10,592 nucleotides of DNA from Candidatus Babelota bacterium (GCA_013290085.1 JABCYS010000025.1:1-10592); one strand, 5' to 3'; positions 1-7,280 are shown, counted from the stretch's first letter. Made by a program: numbers and translations. Notes: generated from the sequence alone by a model not told the origin.

Positions 1-320
1 TCTCTCATTTTTTTAGTAGCAGCTTCTGGTACCTCGTGTACTTTTACCACGCTCCCCTTTTTCTCCATGACAGGGCGAGCAAGAATTTCTGGGCTGTTTT
101 CACGAAAATACTTTTGACATTGCTGCCACTCTTCGCGCTTGATGACTACGTGCTGTGCAACTTGATCTTTCTGGACAGAGATTGCCTCATGCTGTCTTTT
201 TTTTACATCGTCTTCTTGTTCTATCATCCGACTTACCGGATTTAAAAATAAGAAGCGCAAAAGATAATACGCAACAATAAAGTTTGCGATCTGTACCAGC
301 AATGTGGCATTGATCATCAT
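1..320 (-). CDS. atpF: F-type ATP synthase subunit b, divergent, 3' end cut by window edge
   Basis: The reading frame opens with two consecutive ATG codons (first at 320-318) and stays open for 106 codons to the left edge, so the C-terminus is missing. The N-terminus has the b-subunit hallmarks: an I-N-A-T motif at residues 3-6 (E. coli b has L-N-A-T), one membrane helix at about 6-26, and the F-L-x-x-P turn with P28, followed by a charged region that would enter the peripheral stalk. Subunit b anchors F1 to the membrane sector and acts as a stator. It lies 14 bases after the atpE stop, the standard atpE-atpF order, which strongly supports the call. The stalk portion is odd: after about residue 60 it carries Trp, Cys and several Pro instead of the usual Ala-rich heptads. 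Only a weak TAGGTAA ribosome site precedes the start. The membrane-anchor assignment is firm; the length and form of the stalk are unknown. Confidence 0.72.
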   Translation of the reverse strand, partial: MMINATLLVQIANFIVAYYLLRFLFLNPVSRMIEQEDDVKKRQHEAISVQKDQVAQHVVIKREEWQQCQKYFRENSPEILARPVMEKKGSVVKVHEVPEAATKKMR

Positions 321-334
321 ACGCGATTACCTAC

Positions 335-583
335 TCAGCCACGGTTCATAAAAATAAGTAAGATAGCTACTGCAAATGCAAATACGCCTGATGTTTCTAC
401 CACCGCCATTGCCAAAAGCATCGGCGTACGAATCTTGTTTGCTTGATCAGGATTTTTTCCTATCGCTTCCATTGCTTTGGTACCAATCAGACCTTGACCT
501 ATGGCGGGCCCCATGGTTCCCAACGCTATGGCAAAAGCTGCACCAAACATTGCTGCTGCTTGTACCGCAAAAACACCTTCCAT
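335..583 (-). CDS. atpE: F-type ATP synthase subunit c (rotor ring proteolipid)
   Basis: This 82-residue protein has the length and hairpin form of subunit c, which forms the membrane rotor of F1Fo ATP synthase. Helix 1 spans about residues 8-32 and contains the G-P-A-I-G-Q-G segment. The polar loop at 41-52 reads G-K-N-P-D-Q where the family usually has A-R-Q-P-E. Helix 2 spans about 53-79 and carries the ion-binding carboxylate E63. Q30, V61, E63 and T64 align with Q32, V63, E65 and S66 of the Ilyobacter tartaricus sodium ring, but F68 replaces the tyrosine; coupling-ion assignment is therefore inference. The start is well set by AAGGAG seven bases upstream. The gene lies 22 bases after the deoxynucleoside kinase stop and 14 bases before the b-subunit start, so it is probably co-transcribed with both. 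No a-subunit gene (atpB) lies upstream of it as would be usual. Confidence 0.96.
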   Translation of the reverse strand: MEGVFAVQAAAMFGAAFAIALGTMGPAIGQGLIGTKAMEAIGKNPDQANKIRTPMLLAMAVVETSGVFAFAVAILLIFMNRG

Positions 584-605
584 ATCATGACTCCTTAAAA
601 AATGT

Positions 606-1328
606 TTATAAAGTGACCGAGCGCGTATGAGTTTTAGTGCGCGGTGTATTTTGCGCTATGCCAAAAAACTCTTGTATACGTGCTACATGTTTTTCTTGTT
701 CTTCTTTATTGTGTTCAAATTCTGCGTTGCATGGCAAGGTTAATACCGGAACATCACGCAATGAGGCGGATACATCCTTACCTTCGATTAACCACTCTTC
801 ATGTTTTTGATGCAACATTTTTAAATAATCGAGTGAAACTGACTTTTCTGCTGAACGACTTCGCTTGAGTACTCGTTGATAACAAACCTCCGGATCGGTT
901 TGTAAATAAATAAAGCCGGCCGGCTTTACCGTGTAACTATCAACTAACCAGGTAAACCACTCGAGATATAATTTCCACTCAAGCGCAGACAGGACACCCA
1001 TTTCATAACAGTTACGGGCAAAACAATAGCGATCGGCATATACCGATCGCTCTATAATTTGAACAACGCCAGGATTTTTTTTCGTACTCAACTCTTGTTC
1101 CAACACACGAGTTACAAAGGCGTAGGTTTGAAATGTGTAGGCCCAGCGCTTGGGGTCTTGGTAAAATTTATCAAGCAAGTTTTCGCCGTCGCCCACATTT
1201 TGCCATTTCTGGTCAGGCTCATACACCGGTTGAACATCCAGGTGTTTGCTTATCATGTTTAAAAAAGTTGACTTCCCGGCCCCTATATTCCCCTCTACAA
1301 TCAAAACTTTTGGCTTATTTGAACTCAT
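606..1328 (-). CDS. Deoxyribonucleoside kinase of the dCK/dGK type
   Basis: The 240-residue protein belongs to the deoxyribonucleoside kinase family, which phosphorylates salvaged deoxynucleosides to monophosphates with ATP. Visible motifs are the P-loop G-x-x-G-x-G-K-S-T at 13-21, the E-P pair at 37-38 that holds the sugar, the base-contacting Q67 in T-F-Q-T-Y, E-R-S at 93-95 with D99-R100, and an Arg-rich lid around 152-160. A gapless comparison with remembered human dCK gives A70, R74 and D99 at the positions of dCK A100, R104 and D133. Those residues mark dCK/dGK-type enzymes rather than thymidine-accepting TK2 or insect dNK, so dC/dA/dG use is inferred. Start: AAGGA five bases before ATG. 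The last 15 or so residues are basic and poorly conserved in character. It heads a minus-strand run with atpE and atpF. A bacterial dAK/dGK is the alternative name; the family call itself is secure. Confidence 0.9.
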   Translation of the reverse strand: MSSNKPKVLIVEGNIGAGKSTFLNMISKHLDVQPVYEPDQKWQNVGDGENLLDKFYQDPKRWAYTFQTYAFVTRVLEQELSTKKNPGVVQIIERSVYADRYCFARNCYEMGVLSALEWKLYLEWFTWLVDSYTVKPAGFIYLQTDPEVCYQRVLKRSRSAEKSVSLDYLKMLHQKHEEWLIEGKDVSASLRDVPVLTLPCNAEFEHNKEEQEKHVARIQEFFGIAQNTPRTKTHTRSVTL

Positions 1329-1542
1329 ACCAGTCCTTAAGTTTTTTACTCTTAATTCTCTCTGAATTTCCGATACTCTATCTACCGCCTTCTTCTATTC
1401 CATAATTGAGGTTAGCTTAACCAGATCATTCTTAAAAATCGAATTTTTCTTTCTCCCTAGCTTCTTTCTTGGGTTTGCTTTTGTCAAAAAAGAGAATTTT
1501 GGTAAGTTGGGGGGATCTTTACCTTCGATCAGGGATTTTTGT
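1329..1542. other. Divergent intergenic region between kinase and outer-membrane gene
   Basis: This spacer separates a leftward and a rightward gene, so it should carry promoters for both. I see no convincing -35/-10 pair on either strand. The right part is pyrimidine-rich (about 1446-1490). Short weak inverted repeats occur (GGTTA-GCT-TAACC near 1410-1422, and AAAAAT-CGA-ATTTTT near 1435-1449). None is strong enough to name as an operator or terminator. Confidence 0.5.
1531..1535 (+). promoter_or_regulatory. Ribosome binding site that fixes the start at 1543
   Basis: AGGGA sits seven bases before the ATG at 1543. The frame is open from an upstream TTG at 1507, but starting there would place 12 non-signal-like residues ahead of a standard signal peptide. 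The Shine-Dalgarno match and the signal peptide both favour 1543. Confidence 0.65.
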
Positions 1543-3189
1543 ATGTCGTTAAAAAATTTTCTCCTAGTCAACATTCTTATTTTTTCAAGCGTGGCAATTT
1601 CTGCCCAGCAATCTAAGTCTGAAATTAATCGCAATGAGGTTAATCTCAATTTTGATGATGACGACTTTCTGTTTGATCTTGGCCGCGGTCCGGTACGGCA
1701 AGCGTGCTCCGGTGCTAACATTATTATTCCATCGCTCTTTGAATGTAAGATTCTTGATATTCTTAAAAACGATATCTTTTTTAAGACAAATGATCTCAAT
1801 GGTCGCAGTTTGCTTGATATGCCCTTGTTCCAAACCTCTTTTCCTAAAGATGATGCTTTAACCATCAACCTTAACTTCTTTTTTAATAAAACTGACCGCA
1901 GTTATTTTACAGAACATAGCAACAAGATCTGTTCGTATTTAGCACTCGTCAACTCACCTTTGGAGAAAAGTATTGTGACTTCTTTTACCACTATCCTTAA
2001 TAGTGAGTGCGGGGATTTTATCATTAATACGCTCGGCATACCGAGTTCCGTTTTTAAAACAAACGTCAATGCCCTTTTTGGTCTTTTTAGTAATGGAACT
2101 GTTGAGGAGCGAAGAGCCGGGTTCATGGCAGACATCTATAAAAGTGTGGGATCATGGACAGTTGGTTTAAAAGTTCCTATCTATTGGCGTGAACGCAATT
2201 TATTCTTATCCCAAGGTGAAATTGATGCCATTCAAAAAGCTGGTCTTGTCTTTGAATCTTCACCAAATGATGCGGAGGATTTCCAATCAAATCACATTAT
2301 CAGTGACAAAGTTGGGTTTGGTGACGCACGAATTTTTGCTGCGTATCAATTCCTCGACAAAAACGATGCTACCATCAGCCTTGGTGCTCAGGTAACCATA
2401 CCATCAGCACTTGCCGTACAAAAAGGTGTTGTTGGTTCAGAGTTTAGGGAATGTTTAAAAGACCCATCACTTGATTTATGTGACATCCTTAACTTAGGAC
2501 TTGACCCAGCTTCTCTTAAACGGCGCGTCTTTCAAGAACTTGGTATCTTTGGCATCGATTTTCTTGATCGTCTTTCAGCAATGCTCAGCGATTGCAGTCT
2601 TGGCAACAAAGGGCATTGGGGCTTGGGACTTTTCCTAGAACCAGCTTTTAATTTCAACAACTCTCTTGCCTGGCGCACGCATCTATCGGTTGAGCAACTT
2701 CTTCCTGCTGGCGAGCTCCGCTTTTTTACAAAAAAGTTTGACGAGGCAGCGTTTGATGCTCATAACTTTGCAAGTTCTGATGAGGTAATTGCCGAAGAAA
2801 ACTTACGGTTTATTAATCAGCGCATTCTTGACATGTTCTTCCCTACCCCACTGTGCATTAATGTTTTACCGGGGATCATTGTGTTTTGTTCTAATTATCT
2901 TACTTACACTCCTGTACCAAGCTTTAGTGCTATGATCGGTTTAGATTACTGGTACCAAGGGCAGGAACGGTTTTCAATTTCTTCTCACTCAACAGCATTT
3001 GATGGTTATAATGTAGAAAAGGCGCGCAACCCTTGGGCGCAGCAACTGAAAATCCTGGGCGGTGCGTCATATAACCGTGGTACACCAGATAATGGTTGGA
3101 TTTTATCACTGAACGGTGATATTACTATTTTCAGTACTGGTATTGGGAAAGATTATACCCTTGCTCTTTCGATAAAAAGGACGTGGTGA
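1543..3189 (+). CDS. Secreted protein, probable outer-membrane beta-barrel, function unknown
   Basis: From the ATG at 1543 the product is 548 residues. A signal peptide is evident: K4, a hydrophobic core at about 6-18, and probable cleavage after A21. An acidic patch with four consecutive Asp lies near residues 38-41. The C-terminal half is rich in alternating hydrophobic/polar segments of 8-12 residues that look like amphipathic strands, with many Gly and aromatic residues. The chain ends in Trp after an alternating stretch (A-L-S-I-K-R-T-W), as expected for the C-terminal signal recognised by the BAM machinery. Nine cysteines, several in pairs 7-26 residues apart, suggest disulfides outside the cytoplasm. 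It begins a plus-strand run and the next gene starts 30 bases later. I do not recognise a family. A porin-like or adhesin-like role is possible but not shown; the outer-membrane location is inference from the features above. Confidence 0.75.
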   Translation: MSLKNFLLVNILIFSSVAISAQQSKSEINRNEVNLNFDDDDFLFDLGRGPVRQACSGANIIIPSLFECKILDILKNDIFFKTNDLNGRSLLDMPLFQTSFPKDDALTINLNFFFNKTDRSYFTEHSNKICSYLALVNSPLEKSIVTSFTTILNSECGDFIINTLGIPSSVFKTNVNALFGLFSNGTVEERRAGFMADIYKSVGSWTVGLKVPIYWRERNLFLSQGEIDAIQKAGLVFESSPNDAEDFQSNHIISDKVGFGDARIFAAYQFLDKNDATISLGAQVTIPSALAVQKGVVGSEFRECLKDPSLDLCDILNLGLDPASLKRRVFQELGIFGIDFLDRLSAMLSDCSLGNKGHWGLGLFLEPAFNFNNSLAWRTHLSVEQLLPAGELRFFTKKFDEAAFDAHNFASSDEVIAEENLRFINQRILDMFFPTPLCINVLPGIIVFCSNYLTYTPVPSFSAMIGLDYWYQGQERFSISSHSTAFDGYNVEKARNPWAQQLKILGGASYNRGTPDNGWILSLNGDITIFSTGIGKDYTLALSIKRTW

Positions 3190-3219
3190 TTAACTTCTCC
3201 TAAATTCACGAGGTAGGTA

Positions 3220-3870
3220 ATGAAGCTGTTTATCTATGTTAGTTTTTTAATTATGGCTACCGTGATTTATACCGTACAATCAATAACCCATCTTGATAAC
3301 AAGCGCATCAAAAAATTTGATGATAAAAAAATAGGCCAGATACACGTTGGCATTGATGGCGCACTTATTCATGACATGCTCTGGGTCATCGATGTTATCA
3401 ACAGTATCCAGCATGGCAGCCGACAACACAACACCGAGCATTCACTCAAACTTTATACCTTTGAAGGCACATCGTATTCCCTCGACCAGCTGAGAAGAAA
3501 AGAAGCAGAAGAAGAGAAGAAGGATTTTTCTGCGGTCGTAGAACATATAAAAACTGATTTTCACAATACGGTAACTCATTTTATGCAACAACTGATTGTA
3601 AAAACGGTTATCTGCAATGCCATTGAAGAATGGTGTGATAAATCAGACCGCCCTGAAAGTGTTCTCAAAAGATGGGCAAAAACAAATAAAGAAGAATTTG
3701 AATCGATTTATCACCACATCACCACCGCAGCAGATCTCCATACGTTTTTAACCGACCTTAAAGAGTTTTTAACGGATGTTATCAACAGTTGTCCTCGTGC
3801 ATGGAACGAGTTTTTGGAACATCAAGATGAGTATGCTGCACAGACACAGTTGAAAAAATATGACGCTTAA
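3220..3870 (+). CDS. Secreted or membrane-anchored helical protein, unknown
   Basis: A 216-residue protein with a hydrophobic N-terminus (about residues 3-19, one Lys before it), which is either a signal peptide or an uncleaved anchor. The rest is mostly charged and predicted helical: a Lys/Glu-rich stretch at 91-102, further helices at 104-140 and 145-190, and three cysteines at 132, 139 and 191. I recognise no family and see no catalytic motif. The start follows a GAGGTAGGTA ribosome site directly. It lies 30 bases after the outer-membrane protein gene, and its stop overlaps the helicase start by 11 bases, so it belongs to the same transcription unit. A periplasmic helical partner of the upstream protein is a guess from position only. 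Confidence 0.75.
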   Translation: MKLFIYVSFLIMATVIYTVQSITHLDNKRIKKFDDKKIGQIHVGIDGALIHDMLWVIDVINSIQHGSRQHNTEHSLKLYTFEGTSYSLDQLRRKEAEEEKKDFSAVVEHIKTDFHNTVTHFMQQLIVKTVICNAIEEWCDKSDRPESVLKRWAKTNKEEFESIYHHITTAADLHTFLTDLKEFLTDVINSCPRAWNEFLEHQDEYAAQTQLKKYDA

Positions 3871-6049
3871 TGAGACTCAGCAGGAAAAAGTAACCGGAGT
3901 AGTTGATCGTATCCTGTTTCAAAACAGCGAAAATGGTTATACCGTTTTCGTTCTCAACCATTACCGAGAACCTATCACGGTAACTGGTTACCTCCCCATG
4001 GTTCATTCTGGCGCCCAAGTTTTAGTGCAAGGGAAGTGGAGCTTCCATCCTAAGTTTGGCAAACAATTTGAAGCTGTTTCATGCACCCTCCAGGTACCAA
4101 CTACGCTCGTCGGTCTTAAAAAATATCTTGGCTCCGGGTTGATCAAGGGCATTGGCAAAGTGTATGCCGAAAAAATGGTTGCCCATTTTGGCGAACAAAT
4201 CCTGGACATTATCGACAAGCACCCGGAGCGATTAAAAGAAATTAATGGCTTGGGAGCCTCTCGCGTTGAAAAAATAACAGAGGCCTGGGCATCACAAAAA
4301 GAGATTTCCAGCATCATGGTTTTTTTACAGGATAAGGGAGTTTCTCCTGCCTATGCAGCAAAAATTTTTAAGCAGTACGGCAAACAGGCAATTGCGGTCA
4401 TTAATGAAAACCCTTACCGCCTGGCAGAGGATGTGTGGGGTATTGGTTTTAAGATGGCTGATAAAGTTGCCCAGAACATGGGTTTTGAGCCGTCATCAGT
4501 CAAACGCATTAAGGCGGGTGTTCTTTTTGCCATCAGTTCGGTCACCAGCATGGGAAGTATTTATGCCGAGCTTGATGAACTTAAAAAGAAAACTATGGAG
4601 CTTTTGGAGCTTGATCAAACTGAACATGAACGGGCATTAAAAATTGCCTTCCACGAGTTGCATGATGCGGGAAAAATAAAACTTATCTCTGACAACAATC
4701 AACATTTTGTAACGCTCAGCTCATATTACTTTTCGGAAAAAGGAGTTGCTGCACGACTTAAAAATCTGAATGCCCAACCAAAAAAGGATGGTTTAGACAT
4801 CGATCAGATTTACACGCAGCTTCGCGCGACCTTGCCACATGAACTTCACCTCAATGAAGATCAACAGCGTGGCATCATGGCCTGTTTGACCAACAAGGTT
4901 ACGGTTATCACTGGTGGTCCGGGGACGGGTAAGACAACGCTCATTAAAAAGTTGTTAGGTATTTTGGAAGACAATCATATTCGGTACAAGCTTGCAGCTC
5001 CAACAGGAAGAGCAGCAAAGCGGATTATTGAGGGCACCGGGCGTCATGCTTTAACGTTGCATCGTTTGTTAGAGTTTGATGTGAGCACGATGAGTTTTAC
5101 GCATAATGAGACCAATGCCCTTGCCCTAGATTTCTTGATTGTTGATGAAGCTTCGATGATTGATATTTTTCTTGCCAATGCGTTGCTCAAGGCGGTTCCT
5201 TTTAACGCGCATCTGGTATTGATTGGGGACGTTGATCAATTACCTTCGGTCGGCGCTGGTAATTTTTTACATGATCTTATTGCCAGCCAACAAGTTGCAA
5301 CCGTTCGGTTAGCGCATATTTTCCGTCAGGCTCAGGACAGTCTTATTATTATTAATGCGCACCGTGTTAATGCGGGAGAGTTTCCCACCACGCAGTCCGA
5401 ATCAGGCAAGCGTGATTTCTTTTTTATTAAGGAGAATGATCCGCTCAAGGTACAGGACCATCTGGCGAACATTTTCACCACGACGCTCAAACGGTTCGGG
5501 ATACCGGTGCATGAGGCGATGGTGTTGGTTCCCATGCATCGGGGCATTGTTGGTACACAAAAGATTAATCAGGATCTGCAAGCGCTCATTAATACAAATG
5601 GTGGTCCTTCTCTTTCACACACGGGAACGGTGTATAAAATTGGGGACCGGGTTATGCAGCTTAAGAATAATTATGATAAGGCCATTTTTAATGGTGACAT
5701 TGGGACCATTGCAGAAATTAACGCGGAGGACCGCAGTCTTGTTATTTCATTTGATGATCGCCTGGTTCCGTATGAGTCAGATGAGCTTGATGAAATCACG
5801 TTGTCCTATGCCATTTCTATTCATAAGAGCCAAGGGTCTGAGTACCAGGCTGCCATTATTCCTATCTTTACCCAGCATTTTACGTTGTTACAGCGCAACC
5901 TCATCTACACGGCTCTGACAAGAGCAAAAAAACTCTGTATACTTTTGGGTCAAACAAAGGCCCTTGCCATGGCTCTTAGAAATACTAAGGGCAGTGAGCG
6001 AAAAACATTCTTAAAAGAATTCTTAACCACTGATCTACAATGTCGCTGA
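3860..6049 (+). CDS. recD2: RecD2-type (RecD/TraA family) 5'-3' DNA helicase
   Basis: The 729-residue length matches RecD2, a superfamily 1B ATP-dependent helicase that works without RecB and RecC. The N-terminal OB-like region (about 9-80) has the family's E-N-G-Y-T-V-F phrase. Helix-hairpin-helix segments at about 85-215 include G-I-G-K and G-L-G-A-S turns. The motor shows Walker A G-G-P-G-T-G-K-T at 352-359 (K358), motif Ia A-P-T-G-R-A-A-K, Walker B D-E-A-S at 429-432, motif III G-D-x-D-Q-L-P-S-V-G at 456-465, the F-R-Q motif IV, H-K-S-Q-G-S-E at 655-661 and Y-T-A-L-T-R-A with R688 as motif VI. All motifs are intact, so it should be active in DNA repair or recombination. The start lies inside the previous gene (11-base overlap) with only a weak upstream ribosome site, suggesting translational coupling. 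Its stop overlaps the next gene by 10 bases. The operon partners are envelope proteins, so the context does not refine the role. Confidence 0.96.
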   Translation: MTLNETQQEKVTGVVDRILFQNSENGYTVFVLNHYREPITVTGYLPMVHSGAQVLVQGKWSFHPKFGKQFEAVSCTLQVPTTLVGLKKYLGSGLIKGIGKVYAEKMVAHFGEQILDIIDKHPERLKEINGLGASRVEKITEAWASQKEISSIMVFLQDKGVSPAYAAKIFKQYGKQAIAVINENPYRLAEDVWGIGFKMADKVAQNMGFEPSSVKRIKAGVLFAISSVTSMGSIYAELDELKKKTMELLELDQTEHERALKIAFHELHDAGKIKLISDNNQHFVTLSSYYFSEKGVAARLKNLNAQPKKDGLDIDQIYTQLRATLPHELHLNEDQQRGIMACLTNKVTVITGGPGTGKTTLIKKLLGILEDNHIRYKLAAPTGRAAKRIIEGTGRHALTLHRLLEFDVSTMSFTHNETNALALDFLIVDEASMIDIFLANALLKAVPFNAHLVLIGDVDQLPSVGAGNFLHDLIASQQVATVRLAHIFRQAQDSLIIINAHRVNAGEFPTTQSESGKRDFFFIKENDPLKVQDHLANIFTTTLKRFGIPVHEAMVLVPMHRGIVGTQKINQDLQALINTNGGPSLSHTGTVYKIGDRVMQLKNNYDKAIFNGDIGTIAEINAEDRSLVISFDDRLVPYESDELDEITLSYAISIHKSQGSEYQAAIIPIFTQHFTLLQRNLIYTALTRAKKLCILLGQTKALAMALRNTKGSERKTFLKEFLTTDLQCR

Positions 6050-6726
6050 TTCATTTTCCTCTTTTTCTTCTCCTCTTTTCCTTTACCTTGCCTCTGCATG
6101 CCATCTGGCCGTTTACTCGCGCGCAGCGACCGTTTTCCATCATGCTTGATCCGGCGGGGGATGCAAAAAACACGGGAAGAGTTATTGAGGATAGTTTTGA
6201 GCGGGGGATCACTCTACAATTTGCCGAGCAGTTAAAAAAGGTGTTAGAAGAGTTGTATCCTGGTATTCGCATTGTCCTAACACGGTTTCCGGGAGAGACC
6301 ATCGAGCGCTTACAAAATGCTAATTTTGCCAACCGCTTAGACGTTGATTTGTATGTCAGCATTCATTTTTATCATGAAAAAAGTTCCAAACCCAATCTGT
6401 ATCTGTATCATTTTTTATATAATCCCATCACTGATTTTTGGTCCAAGCCACGAGCTTTATCTTTTTACCCGTATGACCAGGCACATTTGTATTCGTTGAA
6501 TAAAACGGTTTTATGGGGTGAGCAAATTAAAACGTTCTTAAAAGCTGATGCGTTCAGAAATCTTTTTGAAGTAAAAGGTTTGTACGGAGTGCCCCTTCGT
6601 CCGCTCATCGGCATTAAGGCGCCCGCTCTTGCCATTGAAGCAGGTATAAAAAATAAGGGGTATTGGAGAACATATGTTGAGCCGATTGCCCAAAGCCTCA
6701 TTCATCTTATTCGCGAGGCAGCATGA
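6040..6726 (+). CDS. N-acetylmuramoyl-L-alanine amidase-like secreted protein with altered zinc site
   Basis: The 228-residue protein has a signal peptide (hydrophobic core 6-19, likely cleavage after A21) and then a single domain with the layout of amidase_3, zinc enzymes that cut the amide between MurNAc and L-Ala in peptidoglycan. Matches are the I-x-L-D-P strand at 34-38, E54 at the second zinc-ligand position, the V-L-T-R strand at 79-82, the R-L/A-N region at 90-98, V-S-I-H with H109 as third ligand, and P-A-L-x-I-E with E200 as the catalytic glutamate. The first ligand is missing: the usual D-P-G-H-G-G reads D-P-A-G-D-A, with Gly at position 40 where His belongs. D41 might substitute, or the protein may be a non-catalytic binder. 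About 40 residues at 115-155 form an insertion rich in Tyr and Phe. The start overlaps the helicase stop by 10 bases, and the stop overlaps the next start as ATGA. Confidence 0.78.
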   Translation: MSLIHFPLFLLLFSFTLPLHAIWPFTRAQRPFSIMLDPAGDAKNTGRVIEDSFERGITLQFAEQLKKVLEELYPGIRIVLTRFPGETIERLQNANFANRLDVDLYVSIHFYHEKSSKPNLYLYHFLYNPITDFWSKPRALSFYPYDQAHLYSLNKTVLWGEQIKTFLKADAFRNLFEVKGLYGVPLRPLIGIKAPALAIEAGIKNKGYWRTYVEPIAQSLIHLIREAA

Positions 6727-7280
6727 CACCGCGCAATAAAATTATATTTTTCTCACTGCTTGGATTTTGCATCGGCCTTCTTTTCTTGGCATTTCAAAAT
6801 AACATCATTATTATTCGCAATCCTTTTGCGCGTCATCTTTTGCAGGAACAGCCTGGTGTAGAAAAGAAAAAGGTGAAGCTGTTCTACTGGCACCATGATA
6901 AGTGGAACAATGAGGAGGTAGATATTATTTGGGCTGCCAATAAGGCACAGACCTTGAAATATCTTATTGATAGTTGGCTGACGCTAATGGATGAAGAACA
7001 TTTGATGGAGAAAAAGACATCGTTGCAAGCGGTTGTTCTTGGCTCCAGCGAGAATGATATTTTTCTTTCTTTTGACCGTAACCCGCTCTCTCGTGAAGGT
7101 ACTATTTTTGAGAAGTGGATGTGGCTTGAGGGTCTTTTAAAAACAATACGCGACAATGATCTTAAGGTTCAGAGCATTCGGTTTTTAGTGCACCATCAAG
7201 ATATGTATGACACTCATTTGGATTTTTCAAATCCGTGGCCAAGTATCGGTTTCTTACCTAATTATTCGAAGGGATCTTAG
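6723..7280 (+). CDS. GerMN-domain-like membrane-anchored protein
   Basis: The 185-residue protein has one N-terminal membrane helix (about 8-24) after three basic or polar residues, with the remainder expected outside the cytoplasm. Residues 50-160 resemble the GerMN fold: an opening strand V-K-L-F-Y-W, a long helix (74-90) with a leucine-containing L-I-D-S-W-L stretch, V-V-L-G then an F-L-S-F-D strand near 103-118, a helix at 126-143, and a closing strand S-I-R-F-L-V at 151-156. GerMN proteins are associated with cell-envelope and peptidoglycan functions, and in some bacteria occur with amidases. Here the gene shares ATGA with the amidase-like gene, which supports joint action on the cell wall. 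GAGG lies four bases before the ATG. Fold assignment rests on pattern only and is tentative; an unrelated small anchored protein cannot be excluded. Confidence 0.62.
   Translation: MTPRNKIIFFSLLGFCIGLLFLAFQNNIIIIRNPFARHLLQEQPGVEKKKVKLFYWHHDKWNNEEVDIIWAANKAQTLKYLIDSWLTLMDEEHLMEKKTSLQAVVLGSSENDIFLSFDRNPLSREGTIFEKWMWLEGLLKTIRDNDLKVQSIRFLVHHQDMYDTHLDFSNPWPSIGFLPNYSKGS

Noticed and set aside
36..245. Plus-strand 69-codon open frame at the left end
   Set aside because: It lies antisense to the b-subunit gene, whose N-terminal motif and position after atpE are convincing.
1395..1868. Minus-strand 157-codon open frame
   Set aside because: It overlaps the signal peptide and N-terminal region of the secreted protein at 1543, is very rich in Lys, Arg and Ser, and shows no domain or ribosome site.
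3334..3400. G-I-D-G-A-L in the unknown secreted protein, which recalls the HAD phosphatase D-x-D-G motif
   Set aside because: The nucleophile position is Gly, not Asp, and no later HAD motifs are visible.
5355..5918. Plus-strand 187-codon frame inside the helicase gene
   Set aside because: It is an alternate frame within the conserved RecD2 motor motifs; the composition is Arg- and Ser-rich as in out-of-frame translations.
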